Notes under the pieces: model-generated
Seen by the model: the letters and a program-made list of their open reading frames with translations, nothing else
What the model was told of the DNA's origin: nothing
Databases searched by the model: none
Position numbers and translations under genes: made by a program
Shown: positions 1-5,732 of the stretch, one piece after another
Layout: every line of letters begins with the position of its first letter
Numbering within the stretch: position 1 is the stretch's first letter
NCBI GenBank assembly: GCA_947177115.1
Contig: CAMWTG010000075.1
Location: 1-10,455 of the forward strand
Direction: 5' to 3'
Source: an uncultured Clostridia bacterium
GTDB taxonomy: Bacteria; Bacillota; Clostridia; Oscillospirales; Oscillospiraceae
Length of the DNA: 10,455 nt

Positions 1-117
1 GGTAGGGACCGCGACAACATCGTTGGATAAACGCTTCGCCCCATACACGGACCCCATCCCATTCAGACCGGACAGCCTACAGGACCCGCGCAAAACAAAA
101 CGACCCATGAGGGGATT

Positions 118-247
118 CTCAAGGGCGGCGAAGCCCCCTTGAGGGTGCTTTTGCTTCTTTTCGCACAAGCGAAAAGAAGGCCCCGCCCCGGCGAGGGGCG
201 GATCTGAAACAAAATCAGCAGCAGGTCGCCGCCGCGCAGCGGCGGCG
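118..247. repeat. Cluster of four short inverted repeats in the leader of the sulfite reductase-like gene
   Basis: Four consecutive perfect or near-perfect hairpins are visible. The first has an 8-bp stem at 118-125/136-143. The second has an 11-bp stem at 154-164/169-179 with loop ACAA. The third has a 7-bp GC stem at 183-189/195-201. The fourth has an 8-bp stem at 227-234/240-247. None is followed by a clean T-tract on the + strand. They could be the terminator of an upstream gene, a dispersed palindromic element, or RNA structure in the 5' leader of the gene starting at 280. I see no recognisable promoter or gene in 1-117. Confidence 0.55.
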
Positions 248-279
248 GAGAAAAATCATTCATAAAGGAGAAAAGGACT

Positions 280-1233
280 ATGGCGGCACTGACTGTCAGC
301 GCAACTGACGAAAAAAGAGTAAAGGCAATGGGTTTTCTGTCCAATAAGGGCACGGACAACTTCTCGGGAAGGATCATCACGGTAAATGGCAAAATAACGG
401 CTGCGCAGCAAAGATGCATCGCCGAGGCCGCTGAGAAGTTCGGCAACGGTATCGTGACCTTCACCACCCGCCTGACCATCGAGGTCCAGGGCATCCCCTA
501 CGACAAGATCGAGGACTTCCAGGCCTACATCGCCAAGGAGGGGCTGGTCACCGGCGGCACCGGCTCCATGGTCCGCCCCGTGGTGGCCTGCAAGGGCACC
601 ACCTGTCAATATGGCCTGTTGGATTCCTTCGCCATCAGTGAGGAGATCCACCACCGCTTCTATGAGGGCTATCGCGGCGTGAAGCTGCCCCACAAGTTCA
701 AGATCGCCGTGGGCGGCTGCCCCAACAACTGCGTCAAGCCCGACCTGAACGACCTGGGCATCATCGGCCAGCGCATCCCCGGTCTGGACCAGGACGAGTG
801 CAACGGCTGCAAAAAGTGCGGTGTGGAAAAAACCTGCCCCATGGGCGCGGCCAAAGTGGTGGACGGCGTGCTGGAGATCGACAAGGATATCTGCAACAAC
901 TGCGGACGCTGCATCGGCACCTGCCATTTTGACGCCCTGGACGAGGGCACATATGGTTACAAAATTTACATTGGCGGCCGCTGGGGCAAGAAGGTCGCCC
1001 AGGGCCGGGCTTTGACCAAGATCTTTACCGATAAGGATGAGGCCCTGGCCGTTATCGAGAAGGCTATCCTGCTCTTCCGGGAGCAGGGCAAGACCGGCGA
1101 GCGCTTCGCCAAGACCATTGAGCGTCTGGGCTTCGAGAACGTGGAGGCCCAGCTGCTGGCCAACGACCTGCTGGAGCGCAAGCAGGCGATCCTGGATGCC
1201 GAGCTGCACATGGCGGGCGGCGCGACCTGCTGA
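280..1233 (+). CDS. Siroheme sulfite/nitrite reductase-like protein with two 4Fe-4S ferredoxin clusters
   Basis: 317-residue cytoplasmic protein. Residues about 1-70 resemble the ferredoxin-like half domain of sulfite/nitrite reductases. Then come the siroheme-4Fe-4S cysteine pairs, C104-x4-C109 and C147-x3-C151 (GGCPNNC). An inserted or appended two-cluster ferredoxin follows, C174/C177/C180/C186-Pro and C205/C208/C211/C215. The family reduces sulfite to sulfide, or nitrite to ammonia, with six electrons passed through the ferredoxin clusters. The overall plan resembles AsrC of anaerobic sulfite reductase (about 337 residues) and DsrA/B-like proteins, but no AsrA or AsrB partner gene is next to it. 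The first siroheme pair is CX4C rather than the CX5C I expect, and the first ferredoxin motif has five residues before its last cysteine. The start is fixed by AAAGGAG at 264-270, nine bases before the ATG. It converges on metA. The fold is well supported; the substrate is inferred. Confidence 0.9.
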   Translation: MAALTVSATDEKRVKAMGFLSNKGTDNFSGRIITVNGKITAAQQRCIAEAAEKFGNGIVTFTTRLTIEVQGIPYDKIEDFQAYIAKEGLVTGGTGSMVRPVVACKGTTCQYGLLDSFAISEEIHHRFYEGYRGVKLPHKFKIAVGGCPNNCVKPDLNDLGIIGQRIPGLDQDECNGCKKCGVEKTCPMGAAKVVDGVLEIDKDICNNCGRCIGTCHFDALDEGTYGYKIYIGGRWGKKVAQGRALTKIFTDKDEALAVIEKAILLFREQGKTGERFAKTIERLGFENVEAQLLANDLLERKQAILDAELHMAGGATC

Positions 1234-1283
1234 AAGCCGGGGCTGTCCCCCGGTTTACCAGGCAGGTTGTAGATAAAACAAGG

Positions 1284-1317
1284 AAGCTCCCCGGACGGTC
1301 CGCCCTCCGGGGAGCTT
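1284..1317. terminator. Bidirectional intrinsic terminator between the sulfite reductase-like gene and metA
   Basis: A perfect 12-bp stem (AAGCTCCCCGGA with its complement, 1284-1295/1306-1317) closes a 10-base loop. It lies between two convergent stop codons at 1233 and 1327. On the + strand a T-rich stretch follows at about 1318-1337; on the - strand CTTGTTTTATC follows. It can therefore plausibly stop transcription from both sides. Confidence 0.8.
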
Positions 1318-1326
1318 TGTGTATGG

Positions 1327-2256
1327 TTATTTTTTTGTTCCTGGGATTTCGCCCAGATCGAAGGGCGTGGTCTGATAGACAAAATAGTTCAGCCAGTTGC
1401 TGTAGAGCAGATTGGCGCAGGACCTCCAGGTCACCCGGGGGGGCTGGGTATCGTCATCGTTGGGGTAGTAGTTTCTGGGGACTTCAATGGGCTTGCCCAG
1501 GTTCTTGTCCCGCAGGTATTCCTGTTCCAGGGTGCCGGCATCGTACTCGCTGTGGCCGGTGATGAAGATCTGCCGCCCGCTCTCGGTGGACAGGGCGTAG
1601 ATCCCCGCCTCCGGGGAGGTGGCCAGGATCTTCAGCTGGGGGACTTTTTCAATGTCCTCCCGGCGGATGGTGGTATGCCGGGAATGGGGTACCATGAACA
1701 CGTCATCGCTGCCCCGGAAGAGCATGTTGCTGCGCCGCTCCACGATGTGGGGGAACACGCCGAACAGCTTCTTTTCCAAGGGATACTTCTGAATGCCGTA
1801 GTGGTAATACAGCCCCGCCTGGGCTCCCCAGCAGATATGGAAGGTCGAGTGGACGTGGCTTTTGCTCCACTCCATGATCCCGCACAGCTCCTCCCAGTAC
1901 TCCACCTCCTCGAAGGGCAGGTGCTCCACCGGCGCGCCGGTGATGACCATGCCGTCATAGTTGTTCTCCTTCACATCGGAGAAGTGGCGGTAGAAAGCCA
2001 GCATGTGCTCCTGGGGGGTGTTTTTGGGTACGTGGCCGTGGGGGGCGATCAGCTCCAGCTCCACCTGGAGGGGGGTATTGCTGAGCAGGCGGCTGAGCTG
2101 GGTCTCGGTGGCGATCTTGGTGGGCATCAGGTTCAGAAGCAGGATCTTCAGGGGACGGATGTCCTGGGTGACGGCCCGCTGCTCGGTCATGACGAAGATG
2201 TTCTCTTCTTTCAGCGTCCTGGCGGCGGGCAGCTCGTTGGGGATTCGGATGGGCAT
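1327..2256 (-). CDS. metA: Homoserine O-acetyltransferase (MetA family)
   Basis: 309 residues, full length for the family. It transfers an acyl group from acyl-CoA to homoserine, the first committed step of methionine synthesis, in the cytoplasm. The glutamine-amidotransferase-like fold is marked by nucleophile C142 (HICWGAQ), H235 and E237 (GHSEYD), and the N-terminal IRPLKILLLNLMPTK block. Residue 111 is Glu (GAPVEH). From published work on Bacillus cereus versus E. coli MetA, Glu at this site selects acetyl-CoA and Gly selects succinyl-CoA, so this should make O-acetylhomoserine. That matches the sulfhydrylase metY 2.2 kb upstream on the same strand. The complement of TTCCTCC at 2263-2269 gives a strong GGAGGAA site six bases before the ATG. 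I found no SAM riboswitch or T-box upstream. No convincing promoter lies close by; the nearest consensus - strand promoter is at 2645-2673. Confidence 0.97.
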   Translation of the reverse strand: MPIRIPNELPAARTLKEENIFVMTEQRAVTQDIRPLKILLLNLMPTKIATETQLSRLLSNTPLQVELELIAPHGHVPKNTPQEHMLAFYRHFSDVKENNYDGMVITGAPVEHLPFEEVEYWEELCGIMEWSKSHVHSTFHICWGAQAGLYYHYGIQKYPLEKKLFGVFPHIVERRSNMLFRGSDDVFMVPHSRHTTIRREDIEKVPQLKILATSPEAGIYALSTESGRQIFITGHSEYDAGTLEQEYLRDKNLGKPIEVPRNYYPNDDDTQPPRVTWRSCANLLYSNWLNYFVYQTTPFDLGEIPGTKK

Positions 2257-2322
2257 GGGTGGTTCCTCCGTGGTGATATGGAATACGGTCGCGGCGGACC
2301 GGGATGATGGATCCGTCTGGAT

Positions 2323-2351
2323 TTGACAAAACAGGATGGCTGGTGTATGAT
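2323..2351 (+). promoter_or_regulatory. Strong sigma-A-type promoter for the small peptide transcript
   Basis: TTGACA at 2323-2328, a 17-base spacer and TATGAT at 2346-2351 give a near-perfect vegetative promoter. The predicted start is near 2358. It points away from metA, and the only downstream open frame it can serve on this strand is the 28-codon peptide at 2469. Confidence 0.85.
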
Positions 2352-2363
2352 AATTTTACGAGC

Positions 2364-2388
2364 CTGTGTGCCCCTGGAGGGCACACGG
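2364..2388 (+). other. Hairpin at the 5' end of the small peptide mRNA
   Basis: GTGTGCCC (2366-2373) pairs perfectly with GGGCACAC (2379-2386) across the loop CTGGA. Two further pairs, one of them a G-U wobble, extend the base. It lies within about 6 bases of the predicted transcript start, where a stem protects an RNA from 5'-end decay. Stable 5' stems are a common feature of type I toxin mRNAs. Confidence 0.65.
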
Positions 2389-2425
2389 TAAAGGGCAGGA
2401 GGACACTGTACATACGGCGGTCAGC

Positions 2426-2463
2426 TCACCAAACTCCCACGCAGGATACAAGGGGGGAGGTGA
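2426..2463 (+). promoter_or_regulatory. Hairpin predicted to sequester the Shine-Dalgarno of the small peptide
   Basis: TCACC (2426-2430) can pair with GGTGA (2459-2463), and TCCC (2435-2438) with GGGA (2455-2458), leaving a 4-base bulge. Two more pairs (G2424-C2466 and C2425-G2465) are possible around a bulged A2464. The right arm contains the whole GGAGGTGA ribosome binding site of the peptide, so the site would be hidden in the folded RNA. The pairing was found by eye; no folding energy was computed. Confidence 0.5.
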
Positions 2464-2468
2464 AGCGG

Positions 2469-2555
2469 ATGTGGAAATGGAAGCTGTACAAGCTGTTGCT
2501 TACACTTGTGTTTGCGGCGCTAACAGTATGCTTACTCACCACAAAAGCGTGTTGA
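2469..2555 (+). CDS. 28-residue cationic/hydrophobic peptide, candidate type I toxin
   Basis: Twenty-eight codons. Residues 1-8 are MWKWKLYK, a cationic and tryptophan-rich head. Residues 9-23 are an uninterrupted hydrophobic stretch (LLLTLVFAALTVCLL), and the tail is TTKAC. The length, the single membrane-spanning segment and the basic ends are those of small membrane toxins of type I toxin-antitoxin systems, but I do not recognise a named family. It has its own consensus promoter (2323-2351), a leader of about 110 bases, an exceptionally strong GGAGGTGA site at 2456-2463 five bases before the ATG, and a terminator that overlaps its stop codon. An in-frame GTG at 2460 lies inside the Shine-Dalgarno, so the ATG is the sensible start. 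It is alone on its transcript. Alternatives are a leader peptide or a signal-like small protein of other function. Confidence 0.6.
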   Translation: MWKWKLYKLLLTLVFAALTVCLLTTKAC

Positions 2556-2638
2556 CCGCCCGGCTAGGCCCCGGACGGTCAACGGTTTTTGTTGACTTAA
2601 TAAGGTGGGCTGACCGCTAACGCAGCAGTGCCCTTCTG
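2543..2638 (-). ncRNA. Predicted antisense RNA overlapping the 3' end of the peptide mRNA (candidate antitoxin)
   Basis: A consensus - strand promoter (2645-2673) should start an RNA near 2638 that runs leftward through the terminator and the last codons of the peptide gene. If it stops at the shared palindrome and the short U-run near 2543, it is about 95 nt long and overlaps the peptide mRNA by roughly 48 nt. This convergent 3' overlap is the arrangement of txpA/RatA and bsrG/SR4 in Bacillus subtilis. The 3' end is uncertain. If transcription runs on, the same promoter would instead serve metA with a leader of about 380 nt. No coding frame with a ribosome binding site is evident in the short form. 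Confidence 0.5.
2551..2590 (+). terminator. Intrinsic terminator of the small peptide mRNA, overlapping its stop codon
   Basis: GTTGACCG-C-CCGG (2551-2563) pairs with CCGG-A-CGGTCAAC (2571-2583): 12 pairs with one C/A mismatch, 7-base loop. Then come GG and TTTTT (2586-2590). The stop codon TGA at 2553-2555 lies in the left arm. Read from the - strand the same palindrome is followed, four bases on, by TTTT (complement of 2543-2546), so it could also end the antisense transcript. Confidence 0.85.
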
Positions 2639-2644
2639 TCCTTT

Positions 2645-2673
2645 ATTATACCCGGATGTCATATAGTTGTCAA
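2645..2673 (-). promoter_or_regulatory. Consensus - strand promoter facing the small peptide gene and metA
   Basis: On the - strand TTGACA (complement of 2668-2673), a 17-base spacer and TATAAT (complement of 2645-2650) match the sigma-A consensus at 12 of 12 positions. The predicted start is near 2638. It reads antisense into the peptide mRNA. Confidence 0.88.
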
Positions 2674-2707
2674 GTTATAAGTTTCACGATCCCACGGAAA
2701 CCAATTT

Positions 2708-2785
2708 TGTAGGGGCGGATACCATCCGCCCGCGCAATCACTGGCATTTTCCGACAGAAACGGGCGGGCAATACCCGCCCCTGCA
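2708..2785. repeat. Two-hairpin palindromic repeat element, copy 1
   Basis: The ends are TGTAGGGGCGG and CCGCCCCTGCA, terminal inverted repeats matching at 10 of 11 positions. Each end folds by itself: GGGCGGAT/ATCCGCCC on the left, and CGGGCGGG/CCCGCCC-type pairing on the right. The centre is non-palindromic. A second copy with the same ends and a different centre lies at 6761-6834. It starts only 7 bases past the stop of the MFS gene, and on the - strand its first hairpin is followed by GTTTCT, so it may double as a weak terminator. It is most like a REP-doublet or MITE-type dispersed element; no coding content. Confidence 0.75.
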
Positions 2786-2792
2786 GAGCTGG

Positions 2793-3971
2793 TCACGCCC
2801 TGCCCTGATCCCGCCGGGGCAGACGCCGGGCCCGCCGGGCGGCGGCCAGCATCACCAGATAGAAGGCCAGCAGGTAAAAAGGGAAGATCCCCATATGGAC
2901 CGCCTGTCCCAGCAGGCCGCAGACCGCCGGAGCGATCATGATCCCCGCATAGGACGCCGCCATCTGGGTCCCCATGACAGCCTGGGACGCCTCCTCCCCG
3001 AAATTCTGAGGGGTGAGGTAGTTGAAATTAGGGAACAGCGGCCCGTTGCCCAGCCCCACCAGGAACAGGCCCAATGCCGCCAATCCAGGGCCTCCGGGCA
3101 GCAGCAGGATCACAAGCGCCGCGCCCAGCACCGCCTGCCCGATGCCGATGATCCGCCAGCTATCCAGCTTTGTGGCCAGGATCCCGGACAGGAACCGCCC
3201 CAGGGCCATGCCCACATAGTAAAGCATGACGATCCGCGCCGCCTGCTCAGCCGCCGCGTGCTTATATTCCACCAGAAACGTGCTGGCCCAGTTGCCGCAG
3301 GTACACTCAATGGCGCAGGAGGTAATGAACAGGCACCACATCAGCTTCACGCCGGGGATGCGGGCGATCTCCCGGAGACGCAGGTCCCTCCCGGAGGCCG
3401 CTCCTTCCGCTTCCGCCCGGGGGTGGACCTTCCCCCACACCGGCAGCGTGACCGCCAGCAGGACCGTGATGGCCAGCTGGATGCAAAAAGCAATGCGGTA
3501 GCCGCCCCGCCAGCCCTGCTCCCCGCCAATGACCAGGGACAGCACAAAGGGGCTGACGGATACGCCGATGCCGAAGAAGCAGTGAAGGAAACTCATGTGG
3601 GTGGCGGAGTAGTGCAGCGCCACGTAATTGTTCAGGGCGGTGTCAATCGCTCCCGAGCCCAGCCCCAGAGGGATAGCGCACAGGCACATCACCGGCAGGT
3701 TCCCCGAGAAAGAGAACCCCAGGAGGGCAGCGGCGGTCAGCGCCGTGCTGAACGCGGAGACCTTATTGGTCCCGAACCGCCGGATGACCCTGGCGCTGAG
3801 CATACTGGAAACGATGGTGCCGCAGCAGATGGTCACGCTGACAAAGCTGGCGAAGGAGATGGGCAGCTGAAACTCGCTGTAGATAGCGGGCCAGGCCGTG
3901 CCGAACAGGGAGTCCGGGATGCCCAGGCCGATGAAGGCGATATAGATGACCGATAGTAACAGCGCCGCCAT
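2793..3971 (-). CDS. Major facilitator superfamily transporter
   Basis: 392-residue integral membrane protein of the typical MFS size. About six hydrophobic helices fill residues 2-178, then a charged cytoplasmic loop at 180-207, then about six helices at 208-377 and a short arginine-rich tail. A motif-A-like basic turn, ARVIRRFGTNK (60-70), follows the second helix. The glycine-rich block PLGLGSGAIDTALNNYVALH (101-120) recalls the fucose permease (FucP)-like branch, but no substrate can be read from this. It is the last gene of the - strand operon. Its ATG lies three bases past the TAA of the acetyltransferase gene and has no obvious Shine-Dalgarno, which suggests translational coupling. Given its neighbours it could export or import an amino acid or sugar derivative; that is a guess. 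The palindromic repeat at 2708-2785 follows its stop. Confidence 0.9.
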   Translation of the reverse strand: MAALLLSVIYIAFIGLGIPDSLFGTAWPAIYSEFQLPISFASFVSVTICCGTIVSSMLSARVIRRFGTNKVSAFSTALTAAALLGFSFSGNLPVMCLCAIPLGLGSGAIDTALNNYVALHYSATHMSFLHCFFGIGVSVSPFVLSLVIGGEQGWRGGYRIAFCIQLAITVLLAVTLPVWGKVHPRAEAEGAASGRDLRLREIARIPGVKLMWCLFITSCAIECTCGNWASTFLVEYKHAAAEQAARIVMLYYVGMALGRFLSGILATKLDSWRIIGIGQAVLGAALVILLLPGGPGLAALGLFLVGLGNGPLFPNFNYLTPQNFGEEASQAVMGTQMAASYAGIMIAPAVCGLLGQAVHMGIFPFYLLAFYLVMLAAARRARRLPRRDQGRA

Positions 3972-3974
3972 AAT

Positions 3975-4409
3975 TTATACAACAGTAAAAGACGTCCATT
4001 CGGCGTGGTCGTAGACCATCATATCATGGGGCCTCGTCATGCCGATTTTTTCGTAGAAGGGAACGGCGTTTTCGTTGGCGCAGGTATACATGATGATATT
4101 CTTCTCGCCGCCTGCGATCTCAAGCGCTTTGCGGACCAGCGCCTTGCCGATTCCCTGGCCGGTGCGGGAGCGGATCACGCCTAGGTCTGTGAGGAAGAGC
4201 CAGTAGGCAAAATCCGTAATAGCAAAGCAGACGCCAATCAAATGGCCGCTCGGGTCCCTAGCGGTCAGACTGATGGCCGCTTTCTCAACCAGGACGGCAA
4301 TGCGCTCCTCAAACCGTTCCTGAGGATACTGGGAGCCCAGATCGGTCTGCTTCAGAAAGTCGATATACTCCGCCGCCGTGATCCGCTCTTCTCTGATCGT
4401 GTATTCCAT
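3975..4409 (-). CDS. GNAT-family N-acetyltransferase
   Basis: 144 residues, a single GNAT domain of normal length. The acetyl-CoA pyrophosphate-binding loop is RTGQGIGKAL (82-91) after strand FLTDLGVI (72-79), and the C-terminal block YTCANENAVPFYEKIGM (108-124) is the classic GNAT motif B with its tyrosine. The family transfers acetyl from acetyl-CoA to an amine of a small molecule, peptide or protein; the acceptor here is unknown. The ATG at 4409 is preceded by AAAGGA (complement of 4417-4422) at seven bases. The frame stays open upstream of this ATG, but that part is only the shadow of metY. The gene starts 29 bases after metY ends and stops three bases before the MFS gene, so the three are very likely cotranscribed. 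Confidence 0.9.
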   Translation of the reverse strand: MEYTIREERITAAEYIDFLKQTDLGSQYPQERFEERIAVLVEKAAISLTARDPSGHLIGVCFAITDFAYWLFLTDLGVIRSRTGQGIGKALVRKALEIAGGEKNIIMYTCANENAVPFYEKIGMTRPHDMMVYDHAEWTSFTVV

Positions 4410-4438
4410 GGTAAGATCCTTTGCTTGAAAAATGTTTC

Positions 4439-5719
4439 TTATACCGCCGCCAGCGCCTGCTCCAGGTCGGCGATCAGGTCCTCCTTGCTCTCCAGCCCCA
4501 CGCTCAGCCGCACCAGGTCCGCAGATACGCCTGCGGCCTCCAGCTCGGCATCGTTCATCTGCCGGTGGGTGGAGCTGGCGGGATGGAGGCAGCAGGTCCG
4601 GGCGTCCGCCACATGGGTGGCGATGGTCCCCAGGCGCAGATGGGCCATGAAGGTCTCGGCGGCGGACCGCCCGCCCTTCACGCCGAAGCTGACTACACCG
4701 CAGGAGCCCTTGGGCAGGTACTTCTGGGCCACCGCGTAGTAGGGGTCGCCGGGGAGGCCGCTGTAGCGGACCCAGGCGATCTTGGGATGGTTTTGCAGAT
4801 ACTCCGCCACGGCTTGTCCGTTCTCGCAGTGCCGCTCCATGCGGACGTGGAGGCTCTCCAGGCCCAGATTGAGGATAAACGCGCTCTGGGGGCTCAGCAT
4901 GGAGCCAAAATCCCGCATAAGCTGGGCGGTAGCCTTGGTGATGAACGCGCCGCCCAGACCGAAACGCTCCGCGTAGATCACGCCGTGATAGCTGTCGTCC
5001 GGGGTGGTGAGGCCGGGGAACTTGTCCGCGTGGGCCATCCAGTCGAACTTGCCCCCGTCCACGATGCACCCGCCCAGGGCGGCGGCGTGGCCGTCCATAT
5101 ACTTGGTGGTGGAGTGGGTGACGATGTCCGCGCCCCATTCAATAGGACGGCAGAGGATGGGGGTGGCAAAGGTGTTGTCCACGATGAGGGGCACGCCGTG
5201 GCCGTGGGCGGCTTTGGCGAATTTCTCGATGTCCAGCACCGTCAGGGCCGGATTGGCGATGGTCTCGCCGAAAACCGCCTTGGTGTTGGGCCGGAAGGCG
5301 GCGTTCAGCTCCTCTTCAGAGCAGTTCGGGTCCACAAAAGTAAACTCCACCCCCATGCGCTTCATGGTGACGGCGAAGAGGTTGTAGGTGCCGCCGTAGA
5401 TGGAGCTGCTGGACACCACATGGTCCCCGCAGGAGGCAATGTTGAACACGGCGTAGAAATTGGCCGCCTGGCCGGAGGAGGTGAGCATAGCCGCCGTGCC
5501 GCCCTCCAGCTGGGCGATCTTTTTCGCCACATGGTCGCAGGTGGGGTTCTGGAGGCGGCTGTAGAAGTAGCCCTCGGCCTCCAGGTCGAAGAGCTTGCCC
5601 ATCTCCGCGCTGGATTCATATTTATAGGTGGTGGATTGGATAATGGGGATCTGGCGGGGTTCGCCGTTGCCGGGGCAGTAGCCGCCCTGGACGCAGATGG
5701 TCTCAATATGGTCGTTCAT
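4439..5719 (-). CDS. metY: O-acetylhomoserine sulfhydrylase (O-acetylhomoserine aminocarboxypropyltransferase)
   Basis: 426 residues, full length for the MetY branch of the Cys/Met-metabolism PLP enzymes. It joins O-acetylhomoserine with sulfide to form homocysteine and acetate in the cytoplasm. The PLP-binding lysine is K206 in THSTTKYMDGH. D181 in VDNTFATP contacts the PLP ring nitrogen, and YSRLQNPT (53-60) is the family signature that binds the neighbouring subunit's cofactor phosphate. The HPASSTHRQM block near the C-terminus is typical of O-acetylhomoserine sulfhydrylases and gamma-synthases. AAGGAG (complement of 5726-5731) lies six bases before the ATG. It starts 13 bases after the deacetylase gene ends. 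The acetyl-type MetA in the same window supplies its expected substrate. Cystathionine gamma-synthase is the main alternative but is less likely given the length and the MetA type. Confidence 0.96.
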   Translation of the reverse strand: MNDHIETICVQGGYCPGNGEPRQIPIIQSTTYKYESSAEMGKLFDLEAEGYFYSRLQNPTCDHVAKKIAQLEGGTAAMLTSSGQAANFYAVFNIASCGDHVVSSSSIYGGTYNLFAVTMKRMGVEFTFVDPNCSEEELNAAFRPNTKAVFGETIANPALTVLDIEKFAKAAHGHGVPLIVDNTFATPILCRPIEWGADIVTHSTTKYMDGHAAALGGCIVDGGKFDWMAHADKFPGLTTPDDSYHGVIYAERFGLGGAFITKATAQLMRDFGSMLSPQSAFILNLGLESLHVRMERHCENGQAVAEYLQNHPKIAWVRYSGLPGDPYYAVAQKYLPKGSCGVVSFGVKGGRSAAETFMAHLRLGTIATHVADARTCCLHPASSTHRQMNDAELEAAGVSADLVRLSVGLESKEDLIADLEQALAAV

Positions 5720-5732
5720 AACCGTCTCCTTG

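Noticed and set aside
1..108. - strand open frame from an ATG at 108 running off the window start (begins MGRFVLRGS), and a + strand frame open from position 2 to about 142
   Set aside because: Neither has a ribosome binding site or recognisable homology, and both cross into the hairpin cluster. They may be chance frames in a repeat; the window edge prevents a decision.
256..1209. 317-codon - strand frame opposite the sulfite reductase-like gene
   Set aside because: Antisense shadow: Ala/Leu/Gly/Val-rich, no motifs, while the + strand frame has all the cluster cysteines and a good start.
2469..2555. Resemblance of the peptide head KWKLYK to cecropin antimicrobial peptides
   Set aside because: Six residues only; the rest is a hydrophobic membrane segment unlike the cecropin amphipathic helices, so this is probably coincidence.
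2257..2640. SAM riboswitch or T-box leader upstream of metA
   Set aside because: I looked on the - strand for the conserved SAM-I core and for the T-box AGGGTGGNACCGCG sequence and found neither.
2667..3956. Long + strand open frame opposite the MFS gene
   Set aside because: Low-complexity composition rich in Gln, Pro, Arg and Gly, no ribosome binding site, and fully explained as the antisense shadow of a GC-rich gene. The same applies to long frames opposite metY (4421-5782), the deacetylase (5697-6764), and both aldo/keto reductases (6707-7834 on +, 8167-9579 on -).
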